Assembly (NCBI RefSeq): GCF_003610995.1
Contig: NZ_CP032543.1
Coordinates: 2,294,001 to 2,358,000, forward strand
From: Streptomyces griseus subsp. griseus
Lineage (GTDB): Bacteria; Actinomycetota; Actinomycetes; Streptomycetales; Streptomycetaceae
DNA length: 64,000 nt
Direction: 5' to 3'
Below the pieces are notes generated by a model. It saw nothing but the letters and a program-made list of their open reading frames with translations, was not told the origin of the DNA and made no database searches. The translations under genes were made by a program, and so were the position numbers. Below, piece after piece: positions 57,722 through 64,000 of the stretch (its first letter is position 1; the number at the start of each line of letters is the position of its first letter).

Positions 57722-58137
57722 CGCGGCGGAGAGCCCGGCCGGCCGGGCGGCGGCGTCCCCAGCGAGCCAAGGACGTGCTCCACGGGCCCGCCGGGGCGCG
57801 CGGCGACGCGTTCCGGTGCGTCGGCTGCCGGCTCGATGTCTCCCTGGTGGCGCCGGGCACCGCCCATCGCAACCACTGCCCGTCCTGTCTGGTCAGCCTG
57901 CATGTGGACCGGCGGGTACCGGGCGACCGGGCGGCGGGGTGCGGTGGGCGGATGACGGCTCTGAGCCTGTCCGTACGGGCGGACGGGGAGTGGATGCTCA
58001 TCCACCTCTGCCTGACCTGCGGCGAGCTCAGCGCCAACCGCATCGCGGGCGATGACAACCCTCTGGCGCTGATACGGCTGGCGCTGCGGCCGCTCGCCGA
58101 TGCCGGTATCCCCGCGCGGGTCATGCTCGCGCTGTGA
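57718..58137 (+). CDS. RNHCP domain protein 2
   Basis: 139 residues; GTG overlaps the upstream TGA. A clear paralogue of protein 1: FRCVGCRLDV, HRNHCPSCLVSLHVD, CGGRMTALSL, LIHLCLTCGELSANRIAGDDN. It has a basic N-terminal tail (RRRARPAGRRRPQRAK) that the first protein lacks. The two arose by tandem duplication and are translationally coupled, which suggests a heterodimer. Confidence 0.88.
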   Translation: MTRRRARPAGRRRPQRAKDVLHGPAGARGDAFRCVGCRLDVSLVAPGTAHRNHCPSCLVSLHVDRRVPGDRAAGCGGRMTALSLSVRADGEWMLIHLCLTCGELSANRIAGDDNPLALIRLALRPLADAGIPARVMLAL

Positions 58138-58157
58138 TCGGGGGGCCGTGCTGTGAT

Positions 58158-58189
58158 CGGGGGCCGTCCGGTGTTCGCCGGGCGGCCCC
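58158..58189 (+). terminator. Terminator of the RNHCP pair
   Basis: A 13-bp stem (GGGGGCCGTCCGG with CCGGGCGGCCCCC, one G-T) around TGTTCG, 20 bases past the stop. The start of the stem is part of a direct repeat (GTGATCGGGGG, twice from 58134). Confidence 0.75.
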
Positions 58190-58409
58190 CGGCCCACAGC
58201 CCCGGCCCGCTCCCCGAAGAGCGAGGAGAGGCCGAGAAGCAAGAATGGGGCCCGGCCTCGCGGCCGGACCCCCCTCGCTTTCCCCCGTCGGGCCTTCCCG
58301 TTCCCCCCGGACCCCTCCCCGGAAGTCCCGACGCCATGTGTGACCCGGGAGGGTACGCAAAGGTTGCAGCCCTTTACGATCTCTTTACCTTCGGCCTCGA
58401 TCGCGGTCC

Positions 58410-59246
58410 TCAGCAGGCATGTTGCCCATAGCGCTCCGCCACCTCGGCCAGCACGTCCGCCCCGTCGCGGGCCCACAGCGCCTCGTTGAAGATCTCCACC
58501 TCGATCGGGCCGTCGAAGCCCGCCGCCTCGACCTCCCGACGGAACGCCCGGAAGTCCACGCTCCCGTCGCCCAGTTGGCCCCGCCCCAGCAGCACGCCCG
58601 CCGGGAGCGGGGTGATCCAGTCGGCCAGCTGGAAGGAGTGGATGCGGCCGGCCGCTCCCGCGCGGGCGATCTCGGCGGGGGCCCGGTCGTCCCACCAGAC
58701 GTGGTACGTGTCGACGACCACCCCCACCTGCTCGGCCGGGAAGCGTTCCGCGATGTCCAAAGCCTGGCCCAGAGTCGAGACCACACAGCGGTCCGAGGCG
58801 AACATCGGGTGCAGCGGTTCGATCGCCAGGCGGACGCCGCGCTCCGCCGCGTACGGGGCGAGTTCGGCCAGCGCGTCCGCCACCCGTTCGCGAGCGCCGT
58901 ACAGGTCGCGGCTGCCGGGCGGGAGGCCGCCGGAGACCAGCACCAGGGTGTCCGTGGACAGGGCCGCCGCCTCGTCCACCGCCCGGCGGTTGTCGTCCAG
59001 GGCGCGGGCCCGCTCCTCCGGGTCCAGGGCGGTGAAGAAGCCGCCGCGGCAGAGGCTGGTGACGGAGAGGCCCGCGTCCGCGATGAGCCGTGCCGTGCGC
59101 TCCACGCCGTACGCCTGCACCGGCGCCCGCCACAGGCCGACCTTGCCGATGCCAGCCTTGGCGCAGCCCTCCGCCAGCTCGGGGAGCGACCACTGCTTGA
59201 TGGTCTCCTGGTTGAGCGAGAGGCGGGACAGGTGTTCGTCGTTCAT
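58410..59246 (-). CDS. Sugar phosphate isomerase/epimerase
   Basis: 278 residues, GGAGG before the ATG, which overlaps the stop of the DUF993 gene. Xylose-isomerase-like barrel: SLNQETIKQWSLPE start, SLCRGGFFTAL, AIEPLHPMF, VVDTYHVWWD, HSFQLADW and VEIFNEALW, giving the metal ligands Glu-Asp-His-Glu. Third gene of a catabolic operon; it probably isomerises a keto-sugar made by the dehydrogenase upstream. Confidence 0.88.
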   Translation of the reverse strand: MNDEHLSRLSLNQETIKQWSLPELAEGCAKAGIGKVGLWRAPVQAYGVERTARLIADAGLSVTSLCRGGFFTALDPEERARALDDNRRAVDEAAALSTDTLVLVSGGLPPGSRDLYGARERVADALAELAPYAAERGVRLAIEPLHPMFASDRCVVSTLGQALDIAERFPAEQVGVVVDTYHVWWDDRAPAEIARAGAAGRIHSFQLADWITPLPAGVLLGRGQLGDGSVDFRAFRREVEAAGFDGPIEVEIFNEALWARDGADVLAEVAERYGQHAC

Positions 59247-60397
59247 CGTGTGCCTCCGTTGACCGCCAGCAGCGCCCGCATCCGGTGGGCCGCCAGCTCC
59301 GGATCGGGGAACAGGCCCAAGCCGTCCGCCAGCTCGTACGCCTTCGCCAGGTGCGGCAGCGAGCGCGCCGACTGCGCTCCGCCCACCATCGTGAAGTGGT
59401 CCTGGTGGCCGGCCAGCCAGGCCAGGAGGACCACGCCCGTCTTGTAGAAGCGGGTCGGCGGCTGGAAGAGGTGACGGGAGAGTCCGACCGTCGGGTCGAG
59501 AAGGGCCCGGAAGCCTGCCACGTCCCCCGTGTCCAGCACCCGTACCGCGTGCGCCGCCAGCGGGCCCAACGGGTCGAAGATGCCCAACAGCGCGTGACTG
59601 AAGCCCTGTTCGTCACCCGCGATCAGTTCCGGGTAGTTGAAGTCGTCGCCCGTGTAGCAGCGCACCCCGCCCGGGAGCCGTCGGCGTACGTCGATCTCGC
59701 GGGCCGCGTCCAGGAGGGAGATCTTGATGCCGTCGACCTTGTCCGGGTGTTCGGCGATGACCTTCAGGAACGTGTCCGTCGCCTCGTCCAGGTCCGTGCT
59801 GCCCCAGTAACCGTCGAGCGCCGGGTCGAACATCGGGCCCAGCCAGTGCAGGATCACCGGCTCGGAGGCCTGGCGCAGGAGGTGCGCGTACGTGGACAGG
59901 TAGTCCTCCGGGCCCCTTGCCGCCCGGGCCAGTGCGCGCGACGCCATCAGGATCGGCTGTACGCCGTTCTCCTCGGCGAGGGCCAGTTGCTCCTCGTACG
60001 CCGACCTGACCTCGGCGAGGGCCGGCTCACCGGACGCCGGCAACTGGTCCGTGCCCACGCCGCAGGCGATCCTCCCGCCCACCGCCTTCGCCTCCGCCGC
60101 CGACCGGCGGATCAGTTCGGCCGCGCCCGCCCAGTCCAGGCCCATCCCGCGCTGCGCCGTGTCCATCGCCTCCGCCACGCCCAGGCCGTGCGACCAGAGG
60201 TGGCGGCGGAAGGCGAGCGTGGACTCCCAGTCGACGGCCGCCGGGTCGTCGGGGCTGATGTCCGCGTACGGGTCCGCGACGACGTGGGCCGCCGAGAAGA
60301 CCGTACGGGAGGTGAGCGGCGCCCCTCCCGGCGCGAGGGCGAGAGGGGTCGTACGCGGCGTGTACGGGCCCTGGGGCAGCGGGACAGGAGCCGTCAC
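59243..60397 (-). CDS. Dihydrodipicolinate-synthase-like aldolase (DUF993)
   Basis: 384 residues, GTG overlapping the stop of the oxidoreductase gene. TIM barrel with VFSAAHVVADPYAD, CGVGTDQLP, ILHWLGPMFDP and a candidate Schiff-base Lys in KVDGIKISLLD, then GDDFNYPEL. Probably a retro-aldolase in a sugar or sugar-acid pathway; the substrate is unknown. Confidence 0.85.
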   Translation of the reverse strand: MTAPVPLPQGPYTPRTTPLALAPGGAPLTSRTVFSAAHVVADPYADISPDDPAAVDWESTLAFRRHLWSHGLGVAEAMDTAQRGMGLDWAGAAELIRRSAAEAKAVGGRIACGVGTDQLPASGEPALAEVRSAYEEQLALAEENGVQPILMASRALARAARGPEDYLSTYAHLLRQASEPVILHWLGPMFDPALDGYWGSTDLDEATDTFLKVIAEHPDKVDGIKISLLDAAREIDVRRRLPGGVRCYTGDDFNYPELIAGDEQGFSHALLGIFDPLGPLAAHAVRVLDTGDVAGFRALLDPTVGLSRHLFQPPTRFYKTGVVLLAWLAGHQDHFTMVGGAQSARSLPHLAKAYELADGLGLFPDPELAAHRMRALLAVNGGTR

Positions 60398-61545
60398 AGC
60401 GTCAGCTCCGGGACCTCGAAGCGACGGCCCTCCGCCGACGACTTCAGCCCCAGCTCGGCGAGTTGGACGCCCCGCGCGCCCGCCAGCAGGTCCCAGGTGT
60501 ACGGCTCGTCGAGAGCCACATGGCGCAGGAACAGCTCCCACTGCGCCTTGAAGCCGTTGTCGAACTCCTGGTTGTCCGGAATCTCCTGCCACTGGTCGCG
60601 GAACGACTCCGTCACCGGCAGGTCCGGGTTCCAGACCGGCTTGGGGGTCGAAGAGCGGTGCTGCACGCGGCAGTTGCGCAGGCCCGCCACGGCGGAGCCG
60701 TGCGTACCGTCGACCTGGAACTCCACCAGCTCGTCGCGGTTGACCCGCACCGTCCAGGAGGAGTTGATCTGCGCGACCGCCCCGCCCGCCAGCTGGAAGA
60801 TGCCGTACGCGGCGTCGTCGGCGGTCGCCTCGTACGGCTTGCCGTGCTCGTCCCAGCGCCGCGGGACATGCGTCTGCACATGGGCCGTCACGGAGGTGAC
60901 CTGGCCGAAGAGCTCGTGGAGCACGTACTCCCAGTGCGGGAACATGTCCACGACGATGCCCCCGCCGTCCTCCGCGCGGTAGTTCCACGAGGGGCGCTGG
61001 GCCTCCTGCCAGTCGCCCTCGAAGACCCAGTAGCCGAACTCCCCCCGGATGGAGAGGATCTCGCCGAAGAATCCGCCGTCGATCAGGCGCTTCAGCTTCA
61101 GCAGGCCCGGCAGGAAGATCTTGTCCTGGACCACGCCGTGCTTGATGCCCGCGTCCCGGGCGAGCCGGGCCAGGTCGAGGGCGCCCTCGACGTCCGTGGC
61201 CGTGGGCTTCTCGGTGTAGATGTGCTTGCCCGCCGCTACGGCCTTCTTGATCGCCTCGACGCGGGCCGAGGTGACCTGGGCGTCGAAGTAGATGTCGACC
61301 GTGTCGTCCGCGAGCACCGCGTCCAGGTCCGTCGACCACTCGGTGAGCCCGTGCCGGGCCGCCAGCTCCTCCAGGGCGTGGGCGCGGCGGCCGACGAGGA
61401 CGGGCTCCGGCCAGAGCACCTCGCCGTCGCCCAGGTCCAGGCCGCCCTGCTCGCGGATCGCGAGGATCGAACGCACCAGATGCTGCCGGTATCCCATGCG
61501 ACCCGTCACGCCGTTCATGGCGATGCGCACTGTCCTGCGTGTCAC
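60394..61545 (-). CDS. Gfo/Idh/MocA family oxidoreductase
   Basis: 383 residues, GTG with GGAGGGAA upstream; upstream in-frame codons lie in the operator region. Rossmann-type start with unusual RIAMNGVTGRMGYRQHLVRS (not the common GxGxxG), then HIYTEKPTATD with the catalytic Lys, and GFFGEILSIRGEFGYWVFEG with a C-terminal beta domain. NAD(P)-dependent oxidation of a sugar or cyclitol. First gene of the operon. Confidence 0.9.
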   Translation of the reverse strand: MTRRTVRIAMNGVTGRMGYRQHLVRSILAIREQGGLDLGDGEVLWPEPVLVGRRAHALEELAARHGLTEWSTDLDAVLADDTVDIYFDAQVTSARVEAIKKAVAAGKHIYTEKPTATDVEGALDLARLARDAGIKHGVVQDKIFLPGLLKLKRLIDGGFFGEILSIRGEFGYWVFEGDWQEAQRPSWNYRAEDGGGIVVDMFPHWEYVLHELFGQVTSVTAHVQTHVPRRWDEHGKPYEATADDAAYGIFQLAGGAVAQINSSWTVRVNRDELVEFQVDGTHGSAVAGLRNCRVQHRSSTPKPVWNPDLPVTESFRDQWQEIPDNQEFDNGFKAQWELFLRHVALDEPYTWDLLAGARGVQLAELGLKSSAEGRRFEVPELTL

Positions 61546-61566
61546 GAAGTTCCCTCCATACAGCCG

Positions 61567-61582
61567 TAGCAAGCGCTTTCTA
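61567..61582. promoter_or_regulatory. LacI-type operator between the operon and its regulator
   Basis: TAGCAAGCGCTTTCTA has the AAGCGCTT core of LacI/CcpA-like operators, symmetric at 14 of 16 positions, 22 bases upstream of the oxidoreductase start and 73 upstream of the lacI-type gene. Confidence 0.75.
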
Positions 61583-61654
61583 TACGAGATGACGCTAGCC
61601 TGCGGACAGCGGCCGGACAAGAGGGGCGCCGCACGTGACTCACGGAGGAAAGCG

Positions 61655-62731
61655 ATGACAGTCACCCTGGCGGACGTGGCGGCCCGCGCCCGGGTGTCCC
61701 CGGCCACCGTCTCGCGTGTGCTGAACGGCAACTACCCGGTCGCCGCGTCGACCCGGGAGCGGGTCCTGCGCGCGGTGGACGATCTGGACTACGTGCTCAA
61801 CGGGCCCGCCAGCTCGCTGGCCGCCGCCACGTCCGACCTGGTCGGCATCCTGGTCAACGACATCGCCGACCCCTTCTTCGGGATCATGGCGGGGGCCGCG
61901 CAGACCCAGATCGGCGGACCCGGGGACGGCTCCGGGCGGGCGGGCGGCGAGAAGCTGGCCGTCATCTGCAACACCGGCGGCTCCCCCGAGCGCGAGCTCA
62001 CCTACCTCACGCTCCTCCAGCGCCAGCGCGCCGCCGCGGTCGTCCTCACCGGCGGCGCGGTGGAGAGCCCGGACCACCAGGCCGCCATGTCCGTGAAGCT
62101 GGCCAAGATGGCGGACGCGGGCACCCGGATCGTCTTCTGCGGGCGGCCCCCGCTCCCCGACGGGGACGCGCTCGTCGCCGCGCTCGCCTTCGACAACCGG
62201 GGCGGCGGGCGGCGGTTGACCGAGCACCTGATCTCGCTGGGCCACCGCAGGATCGGCTACGTCGCCGGGCCGCCCGAACGGACCACCACCCGGCACCGGC
62301 TGGAGGGCCACCGCGAGGCCCTGCGGGGCGCCGGACTCGACACGGTGCCCGAGGACGAGGAGCGGCTCACCGTGCACGGGCCCTACGACCGGCGCTCCGG
62401 GTACGAGGCCACCCTCGAGATACTGCGCCGCGAACCGGGCGTGACGGCGATCGTCGCCGCCAACGACACCGTGGCGCTGGGCGCTTGCGCCGCCGTACGG
62501 GACCAGGGGCTGCGCATCCCGCAGGACATCTCGGTGGCGGGCTTCGACGACCTGCCGTTCTCGGTGGACGCGGTCCCGGCGCTGACGACCGTACGGCTGC
62601 CGCTCTTCGAGGCGGGGGCGCGGGCCGGGCGGCTCGCCATGGGCAAGGAGAACCCGCCGCCTGGCGGAATCGCCACCATCGCCGCCGAGTTGATGATCCG
62701 GGGGTCGACGGCCCCGCCCCGGGTGGGGTGA
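61655..62731 (+). CDS. LacI-family transcriptional regulator
   Basis: 358 residues, GGAGGAA before the ATG. HTH at residues 4-24 (LADVAARARVSPATVSRVLNG), hinge helix RPASSLA-like (NGPASSLAAA), periplasmic-binding-fold effector domain with DNRGGGRRLTEHLISLGHRRIGYV and IPQDISVAGFDDLPFS. An insert around residues 85-100 (GGPGDGSGRAGG) is Gly-rich. It should repress the divergent catabolic operon from the AAGCGCTT operator until its sugar ligand appears. Confidence 0.93.
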   Translation: MTVTLADVAARARVSPATVSRVLNGNYPVAASTRERVLRAVDDLDYVLNGPASSLAAATSDLVGILVNDIADPFFGIMAGAAQTQIGGPGDGSGRAGGEKLAVICNTGGSPERELTYLTLLQRQRAAAVVLTGGAVESPDHQAAMSVKLAKMADAGTRIVFCGRPPLPDGDALVAALAFDNRGGGRRLTEHLISLGHRRIGYVAGPPERTTTRHRLEGHREALRGAGLDTVPEDEERLTVHGPYDRRSGYEATLEILRREPGVTAIVAANDTVALGACAAVRDQGLRIPQDISVAGFDDLPFSVDAVPALTTVRLPLFEAGARAGRLAMGKENPPPGGIATIAAELMIRGSTAPPRVG

Positions 62732-63231
62732 GGCCCCCGGGGTGAGTCCCCCTGGGGCGAGGCCTCCGGTCGGGCTCAATCCGCTTCGCCGCGAGGCCGG
62801 TTGTCCGCCTTCACGCTACCGCCACGCCTTCCCCCGTCGGTACCTTCACCTGGCCGTCACACACGTGCCAGTCGGGGACCCAGCTCAGGAGCGGGCCGGT
62901 CGGAATGAACACCAGACACCTCATGGCCTTCGCAGAAGTCGCCACGTGCCCGGCCCTGGCCCGGGTCTGCGTCACGCTCGCGGCGCGGGGGGAGGCTCTT
63001 GCCCGGGTCTTCGGCCCCGGCGGCCTCTCCTACGGCCGGGATCTGCGGCGCAGAGTCGGCCGGGGCAGGGCTGTCCCCGGACCGCTGAACCAGGCAGGGC
63101 ACTGAGCGCACCCAGCTGGCCCACGGGCCGGGAGCGAAAGATGGGGGCAACTCCCCCATGCGCCAGAGGAGTCCCCCCTCCAGGATGGTTCGTGAGCGGT
63201 CCGGTGGGCCGCTCCCGACCTGGGAGGTGCG
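62732..63231. other. Gene-free region before the LanM gene
   Basis: About 500 bases. The only small plus frame with an ATG (62905-63105) encodes an Arg/Ala-rich chain without the Ser/Thr/Cys-rich C-terminus of a lanthipeptide precursor. A hairpin lies at 63141-63159. No precursor gene seen. Confidence 0.5.
63141..63159 (+). promoter_or_regulatory. Hairpin or operator upstream of the LanM gene
   Basis: ATGGGGG and CCCCCAT form a perfect 7-bp inverted repeat with a 5-base CAACT centre, 73 bases before the LanM start. It could be an operator or a leader-RNA hairpin. Confidence 0.4.
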
Positions 63232-64000
63232 ATGGAGAAGGAACTGATCGGCAGCGGCGGTACGGGGGCCGCTGCCCGTCCCGCCCTCCCGGGCACGAAC
63301 GGGTCCGTCGTGTCCGCCCGGTCCGCCGCTGCCGGGTCCCTCGCCTCCTCTCCGTCGGCCGCAGCGGCCGTCACGGCGGCGGAAGCCGCACGTACGAACC
63401 ACCTCCCCACGAACGCGGCGAGCAAGCCGAACGCCACCGGCGCAGGCACCGGCGCTGGCAGCACCACGCCCGGCACCGGCCCCTGGTGGCTCCCCGGCGT
63501 CGTCGGGGAACCGCCCCTGTGCGAGCCCGACTGGGTCGCCTTCGTGCGGGCCGTCATCGCCGACGCGCCGCCCCGGGCCGTCGTCGCCGAGCGGGACTAC
63601 CCCGGCCTCACCGGATTCGCCCTCGTCGTGGCCCCGTTCGCCGAGCGGGCCGCCGGGCGGCTGCTGACCTCACCGTCGAACAACGCCGTACGGGCCGGGA
63701 ACGCCGTCGGGCTCGCCCCCGTACTGGAGGACTTCCGCTCCCACCTGGTCCGGCGGCTGGCCCGGCTCGCGGCCCGGACACTCGTGCTGGAACTGCACAA
63801 GGCGCGGCGGGCGGGACGGCTGGCCGGGGAGGCGCCCGAGGAGCGGTTCCGCGACTTCCTGCGGCGGACGGCGGGGCGGGACGGGCTCGCGGCCTTCCTC
63901 ACCTCCTATCCCGTGCTGGCCCGCATCCTGGCCCGGACGAGCCTGGCCGCCGCCGACGCCTTCACCGAGATGCTCGGCCGGCTCGCCGACGACCGGGAGC
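63232..64000 (+). CDS. LanM-type lanthipeptide synthetase, N-terminal part, cut by the window edge
   Basis: Open from the ATG (GGGAGG 5 bases upstream) to the end, 256 codons. An Ala/Gly/Thr/Ser-rich tail of about 85 residues is followed by WWLPGVVGEPPLCEPDWVAFV, then YPGLTGFALVVAPFAERAAGRL. The DUF4135 pattern LARLAARTLVLELHKARRAGRLAGEAPEERFRDFL and the YPVLARILA motif are next. This matches the start of the dehydratase domain of class II lanthionine synthetases, which dehydrate Ser/Thr and then cyclise with Cys in a precursor peptide. The kinase-like and cyclase parts lie beyond the window. Confidence 0.75.
   Translation, partial: MEKELIGSGGTGAAARPALPGTNGSVVSARSAAAGSLASSPSAAAAVTAAEAARTNHLPTNAASKPNATGAGTGAGSTTPGTGPWWLPGVVGEPPLCEPDWVAFVRAVIADAPPRAVVAERDYPGLTGFALVVAPFAERAAGRLLTSPSNNAVRAGNAVGLAPVLEDFRSHLVRRLARLAARTLVLELHKARRAGRLAGEAPEERFRDFLRRTAGRDGLAAFLTSYPVLARILARTSLAAADAFTEMLGRLADDRE

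Noticed and set aside
62905..63105. A 66-codon frame upstream of the LanM gene as a possible lanthipeptide precursor
   Set aside because: It lacks a leader-core pattern; only two Cys occur, both in the first third, and the C-terminus is Arg/Gly-rich.

Overview
The window is a 64 kb stretch of a linear-chromosome-type actinomycete, almost certainly a Streptomyces. GC content is very high, nearly every codon ends in G or C, GTG and TTG starts are common, and the gene set is typical of the genus: SsbB and DynA/DynB sporulation proteins, an LAXTG-anchored thioester surface protein, a TerD/BRCT protein, a GH76 mannanase and a LanM-type lanthipeptide synthetase. No prophage, IS element, CRISPR array or integrated plasmid was seen.

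Left part (1-8.6 kb): a plus-strand Ser/Thr phospho-signalling cassette. It holds a coiled-coil protein (cut by the window edge), a PknG-like kinase split by a frameshift, a PP2C phosphatase, a vWA protein and an FHA protein. Zinc-ribbon motifs recur in the kinase, phosphatase and FHA proteins. From 8.6 to 19.3 kb come an isoaspartyl methyltransferase, truncated haemoglobin, the ettA / thioesterase / unknown operon, the thioester surface protein, ssbB and the dynA-dynB pair. A tRNA-Arg(UCU) lies at 19.6 kb. It is followed by a broken exonuclease-BRCT-BRCT-TerD gene, a broken amidase, a DUF1772 protein, a vWA lipoprotein, and an ABC system whose ATPase is fused to an exported-type alpha/beta hydrolase (to 29.3 kb).

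Middle part (30-46 kb): a myo-inositol catabolic operon (iolC, aldolase-like, iolB, iolD, iolA) is transcribed away from a divergent TIM-barrel isomerase gene, with paired promoters and a palindrome between them. A broken DinB gene, a small HTH gene and a methyltransferase follow. Next come a divergent MMPL exporter / TetR regulator pair with two tandem palindromic operators, and a copper module (CsoR-type box, copZ, copA).

Right part (46.5-64 kb): a 650 bp gene-free region carries two tandem hairpins with identical loops. It is followed by citrate synthase, recD2, a degenerate HATPase protein, a secreted NLP (NPP1) protein next to a GH76 mannanase, a methyltransferase, TspO, two tandem RNHCP genes, a three-gene sugar-type catabolic operon under a divergent LacI regulator, and the N-terminal part of a LanM enzyme that runs off the end.

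Four genes (pknG-like, exonuclease, amidase, DinB) are each repaired by restoring one base, in three of them at or beside a short G/C run. This bias points to consensus errors in the assembly rather than four independent pseudogenes, but the sequence alone cannot settle it. All family assignments come from reading the translations; no database search was run.
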